Part shown: positions 1 through 9,778 of the stretch, one piece after another
Position numbering within the stretch: position 1 is the first letter of the stretch
How the letters are laid out: each line of letters opens with the position of its first letter
Assembly: GCA_948844705.1 (NCBI GenBank)
Contig: CAQNVT010000014.1
Span: 1-9,778, forward strand
DNA from: an uncultured Dorea sp.
GTDB taxonomy: Bacteria; Bacillota; Clostridia; Lachnospirales; Lachnospiraceae
DNA: 9,778 nt
Reading direction: 5' to 3'
Made by a program: the position numbers and the translations under genes
Notes under the pieces: model-generated
Database searches by the model: none
Told to the model about the DNA's origin: nothing
Seen by the model: the letters and a program-made list of their open reading frames with translations, nothing else

Positions 1-84
1 ACGGAGGAAAAGTATCGGGAGCTCGAAAAAGAGAACCGCCTTGCCGAAGTGATAACGGGGCATTGCACTTATGAGGGCGGATAA
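1..84 (+). CDS. C-terminal end of an unidentified upstream gene (partial)
   Basis: Frame 1 is open from the window edge to a TAA at 82-84 and encodes 27 residues that begin TEEKYRELEKENRLAEV and end in CTYEGG. The first half is rich in Glu, Lys and Arg with Leu spaced as in a short coiled coil or amphipathic helix. Too little is present to name a family. It lies 104 nt upstream of the polyphosphate polymerase gene on the same strand, so it may or may not belong to that operon. That it is the end of a real gene is inferred from the open frame and position only. Confidence 0.45.
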   Translation, partial: TEEKYRELEKENRLAEVITGHCTYEGG

Positions 85-188
85 AAAACACATAATAATC
101 ACATTCCGTCCATATTTTCAACAAATTTCCTGTTTATAGTAAACAAAGGTTATCCGCTGTAAAATATTTCAGGAGGGAGGAAAGGAGA
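85..188 (+). other. Leader region of the polyphosphate/CotH operon
   Basis: AT-rich gap with no ORF. It holds a small dyad, GTTTA-TAG-TAAAC (132-144), and weak -10-like hexamers TATAGT (135-140) and TAAAAT (160-165), neither with a convincing -35 box at 16-18 nt. No terminator hairpin for the upstream gene is visible. The gap ends in a doubled Shine-Dalgarno stretch (AGGAGGGAGG, 171-180, then AAAGGAG, 181-187) ahead of the ATG at 189. A promoter here is plausible but cannot be placed. Confidence 0.3.
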
Positions 189-860
189 ATGGATTTTCGT
201 CATGAGTGGAAGCATGAGATTAATGCCTCGGATTTTATCGCAGTTACAAGGAGGCTTTCTGCAGTGGCAAGGCCCGACGTTCATTCGGCAGACGGCTGTT
301 ATAGGGTCAGGAGCCTGTATTTTGATAATTTGGCGGACAAGGCGCTTCGGGAAAAGCTCGACGGAGTAAATATGCGGGAGAAGTTCAGGATTCGTTGTTA
401 TAATGATGATGCTTCCTATATTCAGCTGGAGAAGAAGAGCAAATATAACGGACTTTGCAGCAAGGAAATGCAGCGGCTCTCGGAGGAAGAGACAAAGAAG
501 CTGCTGGCCGGTGATTATGGATGGATGACAGAGAAAGGAAGGAAGCTTGTGTGTGAGCTTTATTCGAAGATGATGTCACAGGGGCTTAGGCCGAAGACGA
601 TCGTGGAATATGACAGGAAGGCTTATACCTACGGGCCGGGAAATGTCAGGGTGACGCTGGACTATCACATCAGGACAGGAATGTCGGGCACCGATTTCCT
701 GAATCCGGATTGTGTTCTGGTTCCGGCAAAGGATGCACCGATCATCTTAGAAGTAAAATGGGATGCATTTCTTCCGGAAGTTATCCGGGATGCAGTCCAG
801 CTAAAGGGACGCTTTTCGTCTGCGTTCTCAAAATATGCAGCATGCCGTGTGTACGGCTGA
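189..860 (+). CDS. VTC-domain polyphosphate polymerase
   Basis: A 223-residue soluble protein matching the VTC domain (the catalytic fold of yeast Vtc4), which in eukaryotes builds polyphosphate from ATP at a membrane. The basic tunnel residues have recognisable counterparts: K8 in the N-terminal RHEWKHEI, R39/R41 in YRVRSLYFD, R67/R69 in KFRIRCY, K82/K83 in LEKKSK, R143 in VEYDRKAY, R154 in VRVTLDYHI, the probable metal ligand E188 in ILEVKWD, and K215 in FSKY. Mapping to Vtc4 residues is from memory of the family. It is only the catalytic domain, without SPX or membrane segments, so membrane attachment probably comes from the DUF4956 protein encoded 23 nt downstream. The ATG at 189 follows a strong ribosome binding site. 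Polymerase activity is inferred. Confidence 0.85.
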   Translation: MDFRHEWKHEINASDFIAVTRRLSAVARPDVHSADGCYRVRSLYFDNLADKALREKLDGVNMREKFRIRCYNDDASYIQLEKKSKYNGLCSKEMQRLSEEETKKLLAGDYGWMTEKGRKLVCELYSKMMSQGLRPKTIVEYDRKAYTYGPGNVRVTLDYHIRTGMSGTDFLNPDCVLVPAKDAPIILEVKWDAFLPEVIRDAVQLKGRFSSAFSKYAACRVYG

Positions 861-868
861 TTAAGAAG

Positions 869-874
869 AAGGAG
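869..874 (+). promoter_or_regulatory. Ribosome binding site fixing the DUF4956 start
   Basis: AAGGAG, 9 nt before the ATG at 884. It selects this ATG over in-frame starts further upstream (first at 710), which lie inside the polymerase gene and would add 58 residues unlike the family. Confidence 0.7.
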
Positions 875-883
875 AATAGGATT

Positions 884-1555
884 ATGACTTTTAACGATAT
901 TTTTAAATCAGGATTTTTAGAGAATGTAACCGGAGTAAGCCTCCTTGATATGGCAGTCGCGCTGGTGTTTGCCTTCGGCCTGGGTGTTTTTATCTTTTTT
1001 GTTTATAAGAAAACATTTATGGGGATTATGTATTCCTCAGGATTTGGAGTTACTCTGATAGCGCTCACGATGATCACGACTGTCGTTATACTTGCAGTTA
1101 CGTCAAATGTTGTTTTGTCCCTCGGTATGGTCGGCGCACTGTCAATCGTCCGTTTCCGGACAGCGATTAAGGAGCCGTTGGACATTGCATTTTTATTCTG
1201 GGCAATCGCGGCAGGCATTGTGCTGGCGGCGGGCCTGATCCCGCTTGCAGTTGTGGGAAGTATTGCGATCGGACTGGTACTGCTTATATTTGTAAATAAG
1301 AAATCATACATAAATCCATATATTGTCGTTGTAAACTGCGAAAACCATGCAAGTGAAGAGGCCGCTATGGAATTTTTGAAAAAGAAGGCGGCTAAGCTGA
1401 CGGTTAAAAGCAAGATGGCAAGAAAAGGCGAGGTAGAACTGAATCTTGAAATACGGCTGAAGGATGAAAACACGGATTTTATCAACACTTTGTCAGATAT
1501 GGAGGGTGTGGGCAGCGCCGTTCTTGTCAGCTATAACGGTGAGTATATGGGATAA
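884..1555 (+). CDS. DUF4956 multi-pass membrane protein
   Basis: A 223-residue protein of the DUF4956 family. Hydrophobic segments lie at about residues 20-40, 53-73, 100-116 and 118-137. Between the second and third is the family hallmark GALSIVRFRTAIKEPLD (residues 84-100), with conserved Arg and acidic residues next to the membrane. A soluble C-terminal part (about 145-223) follows, with alternating beta and alpha character. No enzymatic motif is visible. The family is often encoded beside VTC and CotH genes, as here: 23 nt after the polymerase gene and 11 nt before the kinase gene. It could anchor the polymerase, pass polyphosphate across the membrane, or sense a ligand; the sequence does not decide. 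The stop codon overlaps the next gene's Shine-Dalgarno sequence (AAGGAGGAG from 1554), consistent with coupled translation. Confidence 0.85.
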   Translation: MTFNDIFKSGFLENVTGVSLLDMAVALVFAFGLGVFIFFVYKKTFMGIMYSSGFGVTLIALTMITTVVILAVTSNVVLSLGMVGALSIVRFRTAIKEPLDIAFLFWAIAAGIVLAAGLIPLAVVGSIAIGLVLLIFVNKKSYINPYIVVVNCENHASEEAAMEFLKKKAAKLTVKSKMARKGEVELNLEIRLKDENTDFINTLSDMEGVGSAVLVSYNGEYMG

Positions 1556-1566
1556 GGAGGAGACTT

Positions 1567-3192
1567 ATGTCAACAAACAGACATATTGATAAGATCTGTA
1601 TTGCTGTGATATCGTTCCTTCTTGTGCTCACTCTCGTAGTTGTGAATTTAAAGAGAACGGGTGCGCTGCCGGTATCTGCAGATATGGGATATGAATCCAG
1701 ATTGTTTGACACCTCGAAGGTGCACACGATCGATATCAGGATGGATGACTGGGACGGATTTTTGGAAACATGTGAAAATGAAGAATACAGCGAGTGTTCT
1801 GTCGTGATCGATGATGAAACATATAAAAATGTAGGGATCAGGGCAAAGGGCAACACATCCTTAAGCTCCGTAAAGAAATATGGAAACGACAGGTACAGCT
1901 TTAAGATCGAGTTTGACTGTTATGATTTCGGAATATCCTATCATGGCCTGGACAAGATCAGCCTGAATAATATCATTCAGGATCATACCTATATGAAGGA
2001 TTATCTTTGTTATCAGATGATGGGATATTTTGATGTGGCCGCGCCCCTTTGCAGCTATGCCTATATTACGGTTAACGGCGAGGACTGGGGCCTTTATCTT
2101 GCGGTGGAAGCGGTGGAGGAAAGCTTCCTTGAGAGAAATTACGGGAAGGATTACGGAGAGCTGTACAAGCCGGACAGCATGGATATGGGCGGCGGACGCG
2201 GAAACGGAGGCCGGTTCGATGAAGATGAATTCTTGGGCGGAGAAATGCCGGAGGGAGAAATGAATTTGCCAGAAGGCGGGAATATGCCGGGAGGCGGAGA
2301 AATTCCGGAAGGCGGAGAACAGCCAGGGGAAGGAATGATGCCGCCGGACAATGGAAATATGCCGGAGGGAGGAATGATGCCGCCGGGCGGTGGAAATATG
2401 CCGGGCAGGGAGATGCCGCAGGGCGGCGGTTTCCGCGGAGGAATGCCGGCCGGTGATGATGTTTCTCTCATTTATTCGGACGATGAGTACGAGAGCTACA
2501 GCAATATTTTTGACAATGCCAAAACAGATATTACGGACAAAGACAAGGACAGGCTCATCGCTTCCCTTAAGAGTCTGAATGAAGGCGGGGATATTTCGGA
2601 GACTGTAGATGTGGAACAGGTGATACGGTATTTCGTCGTACACAATTTTGTCTGCAATTTTGACAGCTATACCGGCTCTATGATTCACAATTACTATTTG
2701 TATGAGAAGGACGGGCAGATGTCTATGATACCGTGGGATTATAATCTGGCATTCGGCGGCTTTGAATCCGGGACAGACGCGGCAGGGCTTGTAAATTATC
2801 CGATCGACACACCGGTATCAGGAGGAGAGCTTTCTTCAAGACCGATGCTTTCGTGGATCTTTGAAAGCGAAGAGTATACGGAAATGTATCACACATACTT
2901 TGATGAATTTATAAAAGAATATTTTGAAAGCGGGACATTTGCAGAAATGCTCAGTCAGACATCACAGATGATAGCGCCTTATGTGGAGAAGGATCCTACA
3001 AAATTCTGTACATACGAGGAGTTTGAACAGGGCACCGGAGCGCTCCGGAAATTCTGCCTTCTCAGAGCAGAAAGCATAGCCGGACAGCTTAATGGAACGA
3101 TTCCCCGGACTACAGAGGAACAAAAGGCAGACAGCAGCGCGCTCATAGATGCGGACGGATTGGTTATATCGGATATGGGGTCTATGAAGTGA
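1567..3192 (+). CDS. CotH-type protein kinase, membrane anchored
   Basis: A 541-residue protein. Residues 10-28 form one hydrophobic helix (signal anchor or uncleaved signal), putting the rest outside the membrane. The CotH region runs from about residue 45 to 505: GIRAKGNTSL (90-99), SFKIEFD (111-117), GLYLAVEAVEESFL (175-188), GELYKPD (197-203, K201 a likely nucleotide-binding Lys), then D366 in NFDSYTGS and D391 in IPWDYNLAFGG. The last two are spaced like the catalytic Asp pair of Bacillus CotH (family knowledge). A Met/Gly/Pro/Glu-rich insert (about 207-296) splits the fold between the Lys and the Asp residues. Bacillus CotH phosphorylates Ser in spore-coat proteins; the substrate here is unknown and the VTC/DUF4956 context points away from a purely spore role. 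It is the last gene of the operon. No LPXTG-type sorting signal was seen at the C-terminus. Confidence 0.85.
   Translation: MSTNRHIDKICIAVISFLLVLTLVVVNLKRTGALPVSADMGYESRLFDTSKVHTIDIRMDDWDGFLETCENEEYSECSVVIDDETYKNVGIRAKGNTSLSSVKKYGNDRYSFKIEFDCYDFGISYHGLDKISLNNIIQDHTYMKDYLCYQMMGYFDVAAPLCSYAYITVNGEDWGLYLAVEAVEESFLERNYGKDYGELYKPDSMDMGGGRGNGGRFDEDEFLGGEMPEGEMNLPEGGNMPGGGEIPEGGEQPGEGMMPPDNGNMPEGGMMPPGGGNMPGREMPQGGGFRGGMPAGDDVSLIYSDDEYESYSNIFDNAKTDITDKDKDRLIASLKSLNEGGDISETVDVEQVIRYFVVHNFVCNFDSYTGSMIHNYYLYEKDGQMSMIPWDYNLAFGGFESGTDAAGLVNYPIDTPVSGGELSSRPMLSWIFESEEYTEMYHTYFDEFIKEYFESGTFAEMLSQTSQMIAPYVEKDPTKFCTYEEFEQGTGALRKFCLLRAESIAGQLNGTIPRTTEEQKADSSALIDADGLVISDMGSMK
2332..2409 (+). repeat. Two tandem 39-bp units inside the CotH gene
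   Basis: Two adjacent 39-bp units (2332-2370 and 2371-2409) both start GGAATGATGCCGCCGG and share GGAAATATGCCGG. They encode 13-residue units GMMPPDNGNMPEG and GMMPPGGGNMPGR (residues 256-281). They sit within a longer degenerate run of MPEGG/MPGGG-like motifs (about 2230-2450). The unit length is a multiple of three, so copy number can change without breaking the frame. Confidence 0.8.
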
Positions 3193-3204
3193 AGGATCAA
3201 AGTC

Positions 3205-3216
3205 TTTCAATTGAAA
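3205..3216. promoter_or_regulatory. 12-bp perfect palindrome over a -35 box
   Basis: TTTCAATTGAAA is self-complementary, and its right half contains the -35 hexamer TTGAAA of the promoter that follows. That is a suitable place for a repressor site, but a 12-bp palindrome is expected by chance a few times per 10 kb, so the call rests on position only. Confidence 0.25.
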
Positions 3217-3239
3217 AGGCAAGCATTTTTTGTTATGAT
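3211..3239 (+). promoter_or_regulatory. SigmaA-type promoter for the HD-domain gene
   Basis: TTGAAA (3211-3216), a 17-nt spacer, then TATGAT (3234-3239): five of six consensus bases in each box at ideal spacing. It starts 19 nt after the CotH stop codon and about 100 nt before the HD gene start. The predicted transcript would carry the 27-bp palindromic repeat in its 5' leader. Confidence 0.7.
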
Positions 3240-3277
3240 GGATGGTAGAATGAGGTTGGAAATATCGGTAATAAATT

Positions 3278-3304
3278 GTAACTGTGAAGGAACTGAACAG
3301 TTAC
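3278..3304. repeat. 27-bp palindromic interspersed repeat, copy 1
   Basis: Arms GTAACTGT and ACAGTTAC surround an 11-nt centre GAAGGAACTGA. In this copy the arms extend to 11 bp each (ATTGTAACTGT 3275-3285, ACAGTTACAAT 3297-3307). It is identical to copy 2 (8383-8409) except for one base in the centre. It lies between the promoter and the start of the HD gene. There is no T-run after it, so it is not a standard terminator. Confidence 0.8.
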
Positions 3305-3321
3305 AATAAATTAACATTTGC

Positions 3322-3326
3322 GGAGG
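3322..3326 (+). promoter_or_regulatory. Ribosome binding site fixing the HD gene start
   Basis: GGAGG 11 nt before the ATG at 3338. No comparable site precedes the in-frame GTG at 3284, which lies inside the palindromic repeat. The ATG start also gives the N-terminus MIPTRIEAERLL, typical of this HD family. Confidence 0.7.
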
Positions 3327-3337
3327 CGGATAGAAAA

Positions 3338-3925
3338 ATGATACCTACAAGAATAGAAGCTGAAAGATTGTTAAGAGAAGCCGAAAAATGTAACCCGGGA
3401 CCCTGGGGGAATCACAGCCGGGTTACGGCACATTGTGCCGAAAAAATAGCTGAATTATGTGACGGGTTAGACGGTGAAAAGGCGTACGTACTTGGACTGC
3501 TTCATGATATTGGAAGAAAATTTGGTGTCAGACATTTAGGACATGTATCGGATGGTTATACCTATATGATGTCATTGGGATATGATGAAGCCGCAAAAAT
3601 TTGCCTTACACATTCATTTAACAATCGTTCTGTTAATGAATATATTGGAAAATTTGATACTTCCGAGGAGGAGCTGAAGCTGATTAATACGGCATTGATT
3701 AAAGTTGTTATGGATGACTATGACAGATTAATCCAGCTATGTGATTCTTTAGCGGGAAGTGAGGGTGTGTTAGATATAGAGGAACGTATGAATGATGTGA
3801 AAAAAAGATATGGCCGATATCCGAAGGAAAAATGGGATTCAAATATAAGGTTAAAAGAATATTTTGAAAAGAAAACTGGAAAAGACATTTATGATGTCGT
3901 GGAAAAGGAAACATATAGACCATAA
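3338..3925 (+). CDS. HD-domain phosphohydrolase
   Basis: A 195-residue protein with the metal-binding HD pattern: H26 (GNHSRVTAH), H56-D57 (LLHDIGR) and D136 (LCDSLAG), with extra His at H66, H69 and H92. HD proteins hydrolyse phosphate esters, often of nucleotides; the substrate of this subgroup is not evident. The length suits a single-domain member with no sensor attached. It has its own promoter (3211-3239) and no gene close upstream. The coding region is visibly AT-richer than the CotH gene before it, which may mean a separate origin. An in-frame GTG at 3284 could add 18 residues, but these are encoded by the repeat and its spacer and are judged non-coding. Confidence 0.8.
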   Translation: MIPTRIEAERLLREAEKCNPGPWGNHSRVTAHCAEKIAELCDGLDGEKAYVLGLLHDIGRKFGVRHLGHVSDGYTYMMSLGYDEAAKICLTHSFNNRSVNEYIGKFDTSEEELKLINTALIKVVMDDYDRLIQLCDSLAGSEGVLDIEERMNDVKKRYGRYPKEKWDSNIRLKEYFEKKTGKDIYDVVEKETYRP

Positions 3926-3929
3926 AATC

Positions 3930-3958
3930 TTTAGAAATATATTTGCCATAGGTAGTAT
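3930..3958 (+). promoter_or_regulatory. Possible weak promoter for the reductase gene
   Basis: TTTAGA (3930-3935), 17-nt spacer, TAGTAT (3953-3958): four of six matches in each box, in the 57-nt gap after the HD gene. No terminator separates the two genes, so read-through from the HD promoter is an equal possibility. Confidence 0.25.
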
Positions 3959-3982
3959 CACGGGGCCGTAAATGGAGGGTTT

Positions 3983-4513
3983 ATGAGGAAAGTCATTTTG
4001 TTTATCGCAATGAGCCTTGATGGTTATATCGCGGACAGTGAAGGCAAAGTCGGATGGCTGGGGGGCCAGGGAAATGATGAGGAAATGATTGATGCCTATT
4101 CAGAATTTGTGGGATATGTGGATACGGTGGTTATGGGCCGGAATACGTATCACCAGATTATTACGGAATTGTCCCCGGAGGAATGGGTATACAGAGATTT
4201 GGAAAGCTATGTAATTACTCACAGAGACTATTATTCTGCAGAGAGGATACGGTTTACCTCTGAAAATCCGTGCAGTCTGGTAAGGAGATTGAAAACGGAA
4301 GAAGGAAAAGCTATCTGGATATGCGGCGGCGCAGATATTGTCAGTCAGCTTATGACAGAGGATTTGATCGATGTGTATTATATTTCCGTGATACCGATGT
4401 TGCTTGGAAAAGGAATCCGGCTTTTTGAAAGCATCGGGAAAGAGATTCCATTAAAGTTGGTGAAAACGCAGAGCTATGACGGGATAACGGATCTGATATA
4501 TGAGCATAGATGA
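3983..4513 (+). CDS. DHFR/RibD C-terminal-like reductase family protein
   Basis: A 176-residue single-domain protein of the YyaP/RibD-C (dihydrofolate reductase fold) type. Motifs are IAMSLDGYIAD (8-18), TVVMGRNTY (48-56), then WICGGADIVSQLM (112-124) with the glycine pair expected at the NADPH site, and YYISVIPMLLGKGIRLF (132-148). Such proteins bind NADPH, but the substrate of the stand-alone clostridial members is generally unknown; they are not the housekeeping folate enzyme. The start has GGAGGG (3974-3979) unusually close to the ATG (3 nt). It lies 57 nt after the HD gene on the same strand with no functional link evident. Confidence 0.85.
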   Translation: MRKVILFIAMSLDGYIADSEGKVGWLGGQGNDEEMIDAYSEFVGYVDTVVMGRNTYHQIITELSPEEWVYRDLESYVITHRDYYSAERIRFTSENPCSLVRRLKTEEGKAIWICGGADIVSQLMTEDLIDVYYISVIPMLLGKGIRLFESIGKEIPLKLVKTQSYDGITDLIYEHR

Positions 4514-4562
4514 GATCAGGAGGCCGCTCTTGATAATTGTTAAGCTAAAAAACGGAGGAAAA

Positions 4563-4595
4563 ATGTATAAGCATCACGAAGAGTGGATTATTTGA
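4563..4595 (+). other. Possible 10-residue small ORF
   Basis: An ATG preceded by AACGGAGG (4551-4558) opens a frame for MYKHHEEWII ending in TGA at 4593-4595. The ribosome binding site is good but the peptide is tiny. It could be a small peptide, the front end of a decayed gene, or chance. The same frame continues after the TGA to another stop at about 4645 without recognisable homology. Confidence 0.2.
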
Positions 4596-4606
4596 TTGAC
4601 AGTTAT

Positions 4607-4698
4607 GGAACGAAGTCACATTAAGGTATATGAAAAAGAAACATGACTTGCGGATTTTTCTTCGCAAGTCATGTTTCTTTTTATATCTTAATGGTTCC
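4607..4698. repeat. 92-nt imperfect inverted repeat (long hairpin)
   Basis: Pairings from outside in: GGAAC (4607-4611) with GTTCC (4694-4698); a 7-nt bulge; 4619-4629 with 4683-4693 (11 pairs, one G-U); a 3-nt bulge; then 20 perfect pairs (4633-4652 with 4663-4682) around a 10-nt loop. In all there are 36 pairs, far longer than needed for a terminator. Both bulges are on the left side. It may be a terminator grown from an older long palindrome, a MITE-like remnant, or a structured RNA. Confidence 0.7.
4633..4682. terminator. Strong bidirectional rho-independent terminator
   Basis: A perfect 20-bp stem with GC-containing core ACTTGCG/CGCAAGT, loop GATTTTTCTT, and U-rich end CTTTTT on the + strand. 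The left side starts AAAAAG, giving a U-run on the - strand as well. It ends transcription from the reductase gene side before the ATPase promoter. Confidence 0.85.
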
Positions 4699-4703
4699 TT
4701 TTA

Positions 4704-4712
4704 TGGTACAAT
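4704..4712 (+). promoter_or_regulatory. Extended -10 promoter for the ATPase gene
   Basis: TGGTACAAT (4704-4712) is an extended -10 box (TG, one base, TACAAT). The expected -35 position falls in the right end of the long hairpin (TATCTT, 4684-4689) and is poor, as is common when TG is present. It lies 33 nt before the ATG at 4746, so the mRNA leader would be short. Confidence 0.5.
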
Positions 4713-4745
4713 TCAGTTAAAGAGTTTTGTGGAAAGGACGGAAAA

Positions 4746-5920
4746 ATGAGGAAAAGGTTTAACGTCAATGGTGCGTGCATTCCAGATATCCATTACATGG
4801 TAAAAATAGACGAAAGATTAAAGGATATAGAAGTACTTATCGATGCCGGGGAATATTTTACTATAAACAGGGCGCGGCAGTATGGAAAGACAACGACGCT
4901 TATGTGCCTGGAAAAATATCTGTCCGAAAAATATATTGTATTATCTATGAGCTTTGAGGGAGTGGACAGGGATGTGTTTGCCGGCGAAACGGAATTCTGC
5001 GGACATTTTTTAAAGCTTTTATATACGTCAATGGATTACGGAACAAAGGAAGGGATTGCGCCGCAGGCAGCGGAGGAATGTAAGGACAGGCTTAAGGAGC
5101 ATAATTCCGGGTTTGGATTCTGGGAATTGTCTGTTTTGATCTCTGATATCTGCGGCAGCGCTGAAAGGCCGGTGATACTTATGATTGATGAGGTGGATCA
5201 GGCCGGAAATTATGAGCGCTTTTTAACGTTTCTTGGGATGCTGAGGAATAAGTATCTCGCAAGGGTAAAGATGCCGACTTTTCAGTCGGTAATACTTTCG
5301 GGTGTGTACGACATAAAAAATTTAAAGCTGAAAATACGTAAGGATGAAACACATCAATATAACAGCCCATGGAATATAGCAGCAGATTTTACATTAGATA
5401 TGAGTTTTTCAGTCTCTGATATCTGCGGTATGCTTAAGGATTATGAAAAGGATGTTCATACCGGAATGAACGTAAAAGAGATAGCTTCTCTCATTTATGA
5501 TTACACATCTGGTTATCCCTATCTGGTATCCCGTATTTGTAAATTGATAGATGAACAGCAGGAAAAGGATGGTATCCGTGCAGGAAGGTGGACCAGGAAC
5601 GGGATTGTAAATGCAGTCGATACGCTGCTTAAACAGCCCAATACCCTGTTTGATGATATAATCAAGCAACTTGCAGAATACCCTGAGCTTAGCAGAATTA
5701 TTCAGGATATTTTGTTTGAAGGGACAGAGTATCCATTTAATTCATATAGTATGCCTATGAATTTGGGATTAATGTTCGGATATATAAAAAATATGAATGG
5801 TACCGCTGCAATTGCAAATAGAATTTTTGAAATGCATCTGTATCAATACTTTTTAACCGAGAAGTTAATAAAGGATAGAGTTTCCGGTTTGCATAAAAAT
5901 GATATAAGGAGGAAAATCAC

Positions 5921-5936
<16 letters not shown>
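4746..5936 (+). CDS. AAA-like ATPase, probably 3'-truncated
   Basis: A 396-residue protein of the AAA-like ATPase family abundant in Lachnospiraceae. The P-loop is RARQYGKTTTL (42-52, a relaxed Walker A). Walker B is PVILMIDEVD (142-151). A sensor-like strand is SVILSGVYDIKNLK (181-194), and a small helical part has SGYPYLVSRICKLID (255-269). From family knowledge, full members continue after a segment like RIFEMHLYQYFL (359-370) into a C-terminal PD-(D/E)XK-type nuclease-like domain (DUF1703 type). Here the protein stops about 20 residues later. Its last dozen codons are read from the ribosome binding site and first codons of the glucosidase gene, overlapping it by 16 nt. That looks like a deletion joint, so function may be lost or altered. 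The cellular role of the family is not established. A weak purine-rich site (AAAGGACGG, 4733-4741) precedes the ATG. Confidence 0.8.

Positions 5937-9778
<3,842 letters not shown>

Noticed and set aside
132..144. Dyad GTTTA-TAG-TAAAC as an operator
   Set aside because: Only 5-bp arms and no well-placed promoter; chance is a sufficient explanation.
710..883. Longer DUF4956 reading frame starting at 710
   Set aside because: The added 58 residues overlap the polymerase gene in another frame, lack a ribosome binding site at the start and do not resemble the family; ATG 884 has AAGGAG at proper spacing.
2230..2450. CRISPR-like array in the repetitive stretch
   Set aside because: The repeats are degenerate, in frame and encode a Met/Gly/Pro-rich segment; there are no regular spacers.
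2030..2578. Short + strand frames inside the CotH gene (2030-2263, 2390-2578)
   Set aside because: Out-of-frame shadows with Arg/Trp-rich, unrecognisable products.
1861..2688. Long antisense frame opposite the CotH gene
   Set aside because: It mirrors the low-complexity and coding pattern of CotH, has no ribosome binding site or recognisable motif, and the + strand product is clearly a family member.
3278..3307. Repeat copy 1 as a terminator
   Set aside because: There is no T-run after the stem, the loop is 11 nt, and it lies downstream of the HD gene promoter.
3284..3337. GTG start for the HD protein
   Set aside because: The GTG lies inside the palindromic repeat, also present at 8383-8409, with no ribosome binding site; ATG 3338 has GGAGG and gives the usual N-terminus.
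5853..5881. Promoter TTAACC-17-TAGAGT for the glucosidase gene
   Set aside because: Four of six matches in each box inside a coding region is near background.

Overview
The window reads as a low-to-moderate GC Clostridia chromosome, most likely Lachnospiraceae. The basis is strong AGGAGG-type ribosome binding sites, tightly packed genes all on the + strand, an AAA-like ATPase and a GH3 beta-glucosidase of the types common in gut Lachnospiraceae, and a 27-bp palindromic interspersed repeat. Genus cannot be fixed from the sequence alone.

Region 1 (1-3192): the last 27 codons of an unidentified upstream gene, then a compact three-gene operon. It encodes a VTC-type polyphosphate polymerase (189-860), a multi-pass DUF4956 membrane protein (884-1555) and a membrane-anchored CotH-type kinase (1567-3192) with a Met/Gly/Pro/Glu-rich insert. 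The 23-nt and 11-nt gaps imply joint transcription. The likely theme is polyphosphate made at the inner face of the membrane, a membrane partner, and a kinase facing outward. How the three cooperate is inference.

Region 2 (3193-5936): a visibly AT-richer accessory stretch. A near-consensus promoter (3211-3239) drives an HD-domain phosphohydrolase (3338-3925). Next come a DHFR/RibD-C-like reductase (3983-4513), a long hairpin/terminator (4607-4698), a second promoter, and an AAA-like ATPase (4746-5936) that appears to lack its usual C-terminal nuclease-like domain.

Region 3 (5921-9778): a GH3 beta-glucosidase (5921-8386) with the two catalytic domains in swapped order; its start lies inside the end of the ATPase gene. 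A glycerol kinase gene (8439 onward) follows. Its product matches the family up to residue 423, then runs into 20 unrelated residues and a stop about 8 nt before the window edge. This suggests interruption by an inserted element, with a group II intron 5' end as one candidate.

Two copies of the 27-bp palindromic repeat (3278-3304 and 8383-8409, same orientation) bracket the segment from the HD gene to the glucosidase gene. One supplies a false upstream GTG start for the HD gene and the other supplies the stop codon of the glucosidase gene. No tRNA, rRNA, CRISPR array or complete insertion sequence was seen.
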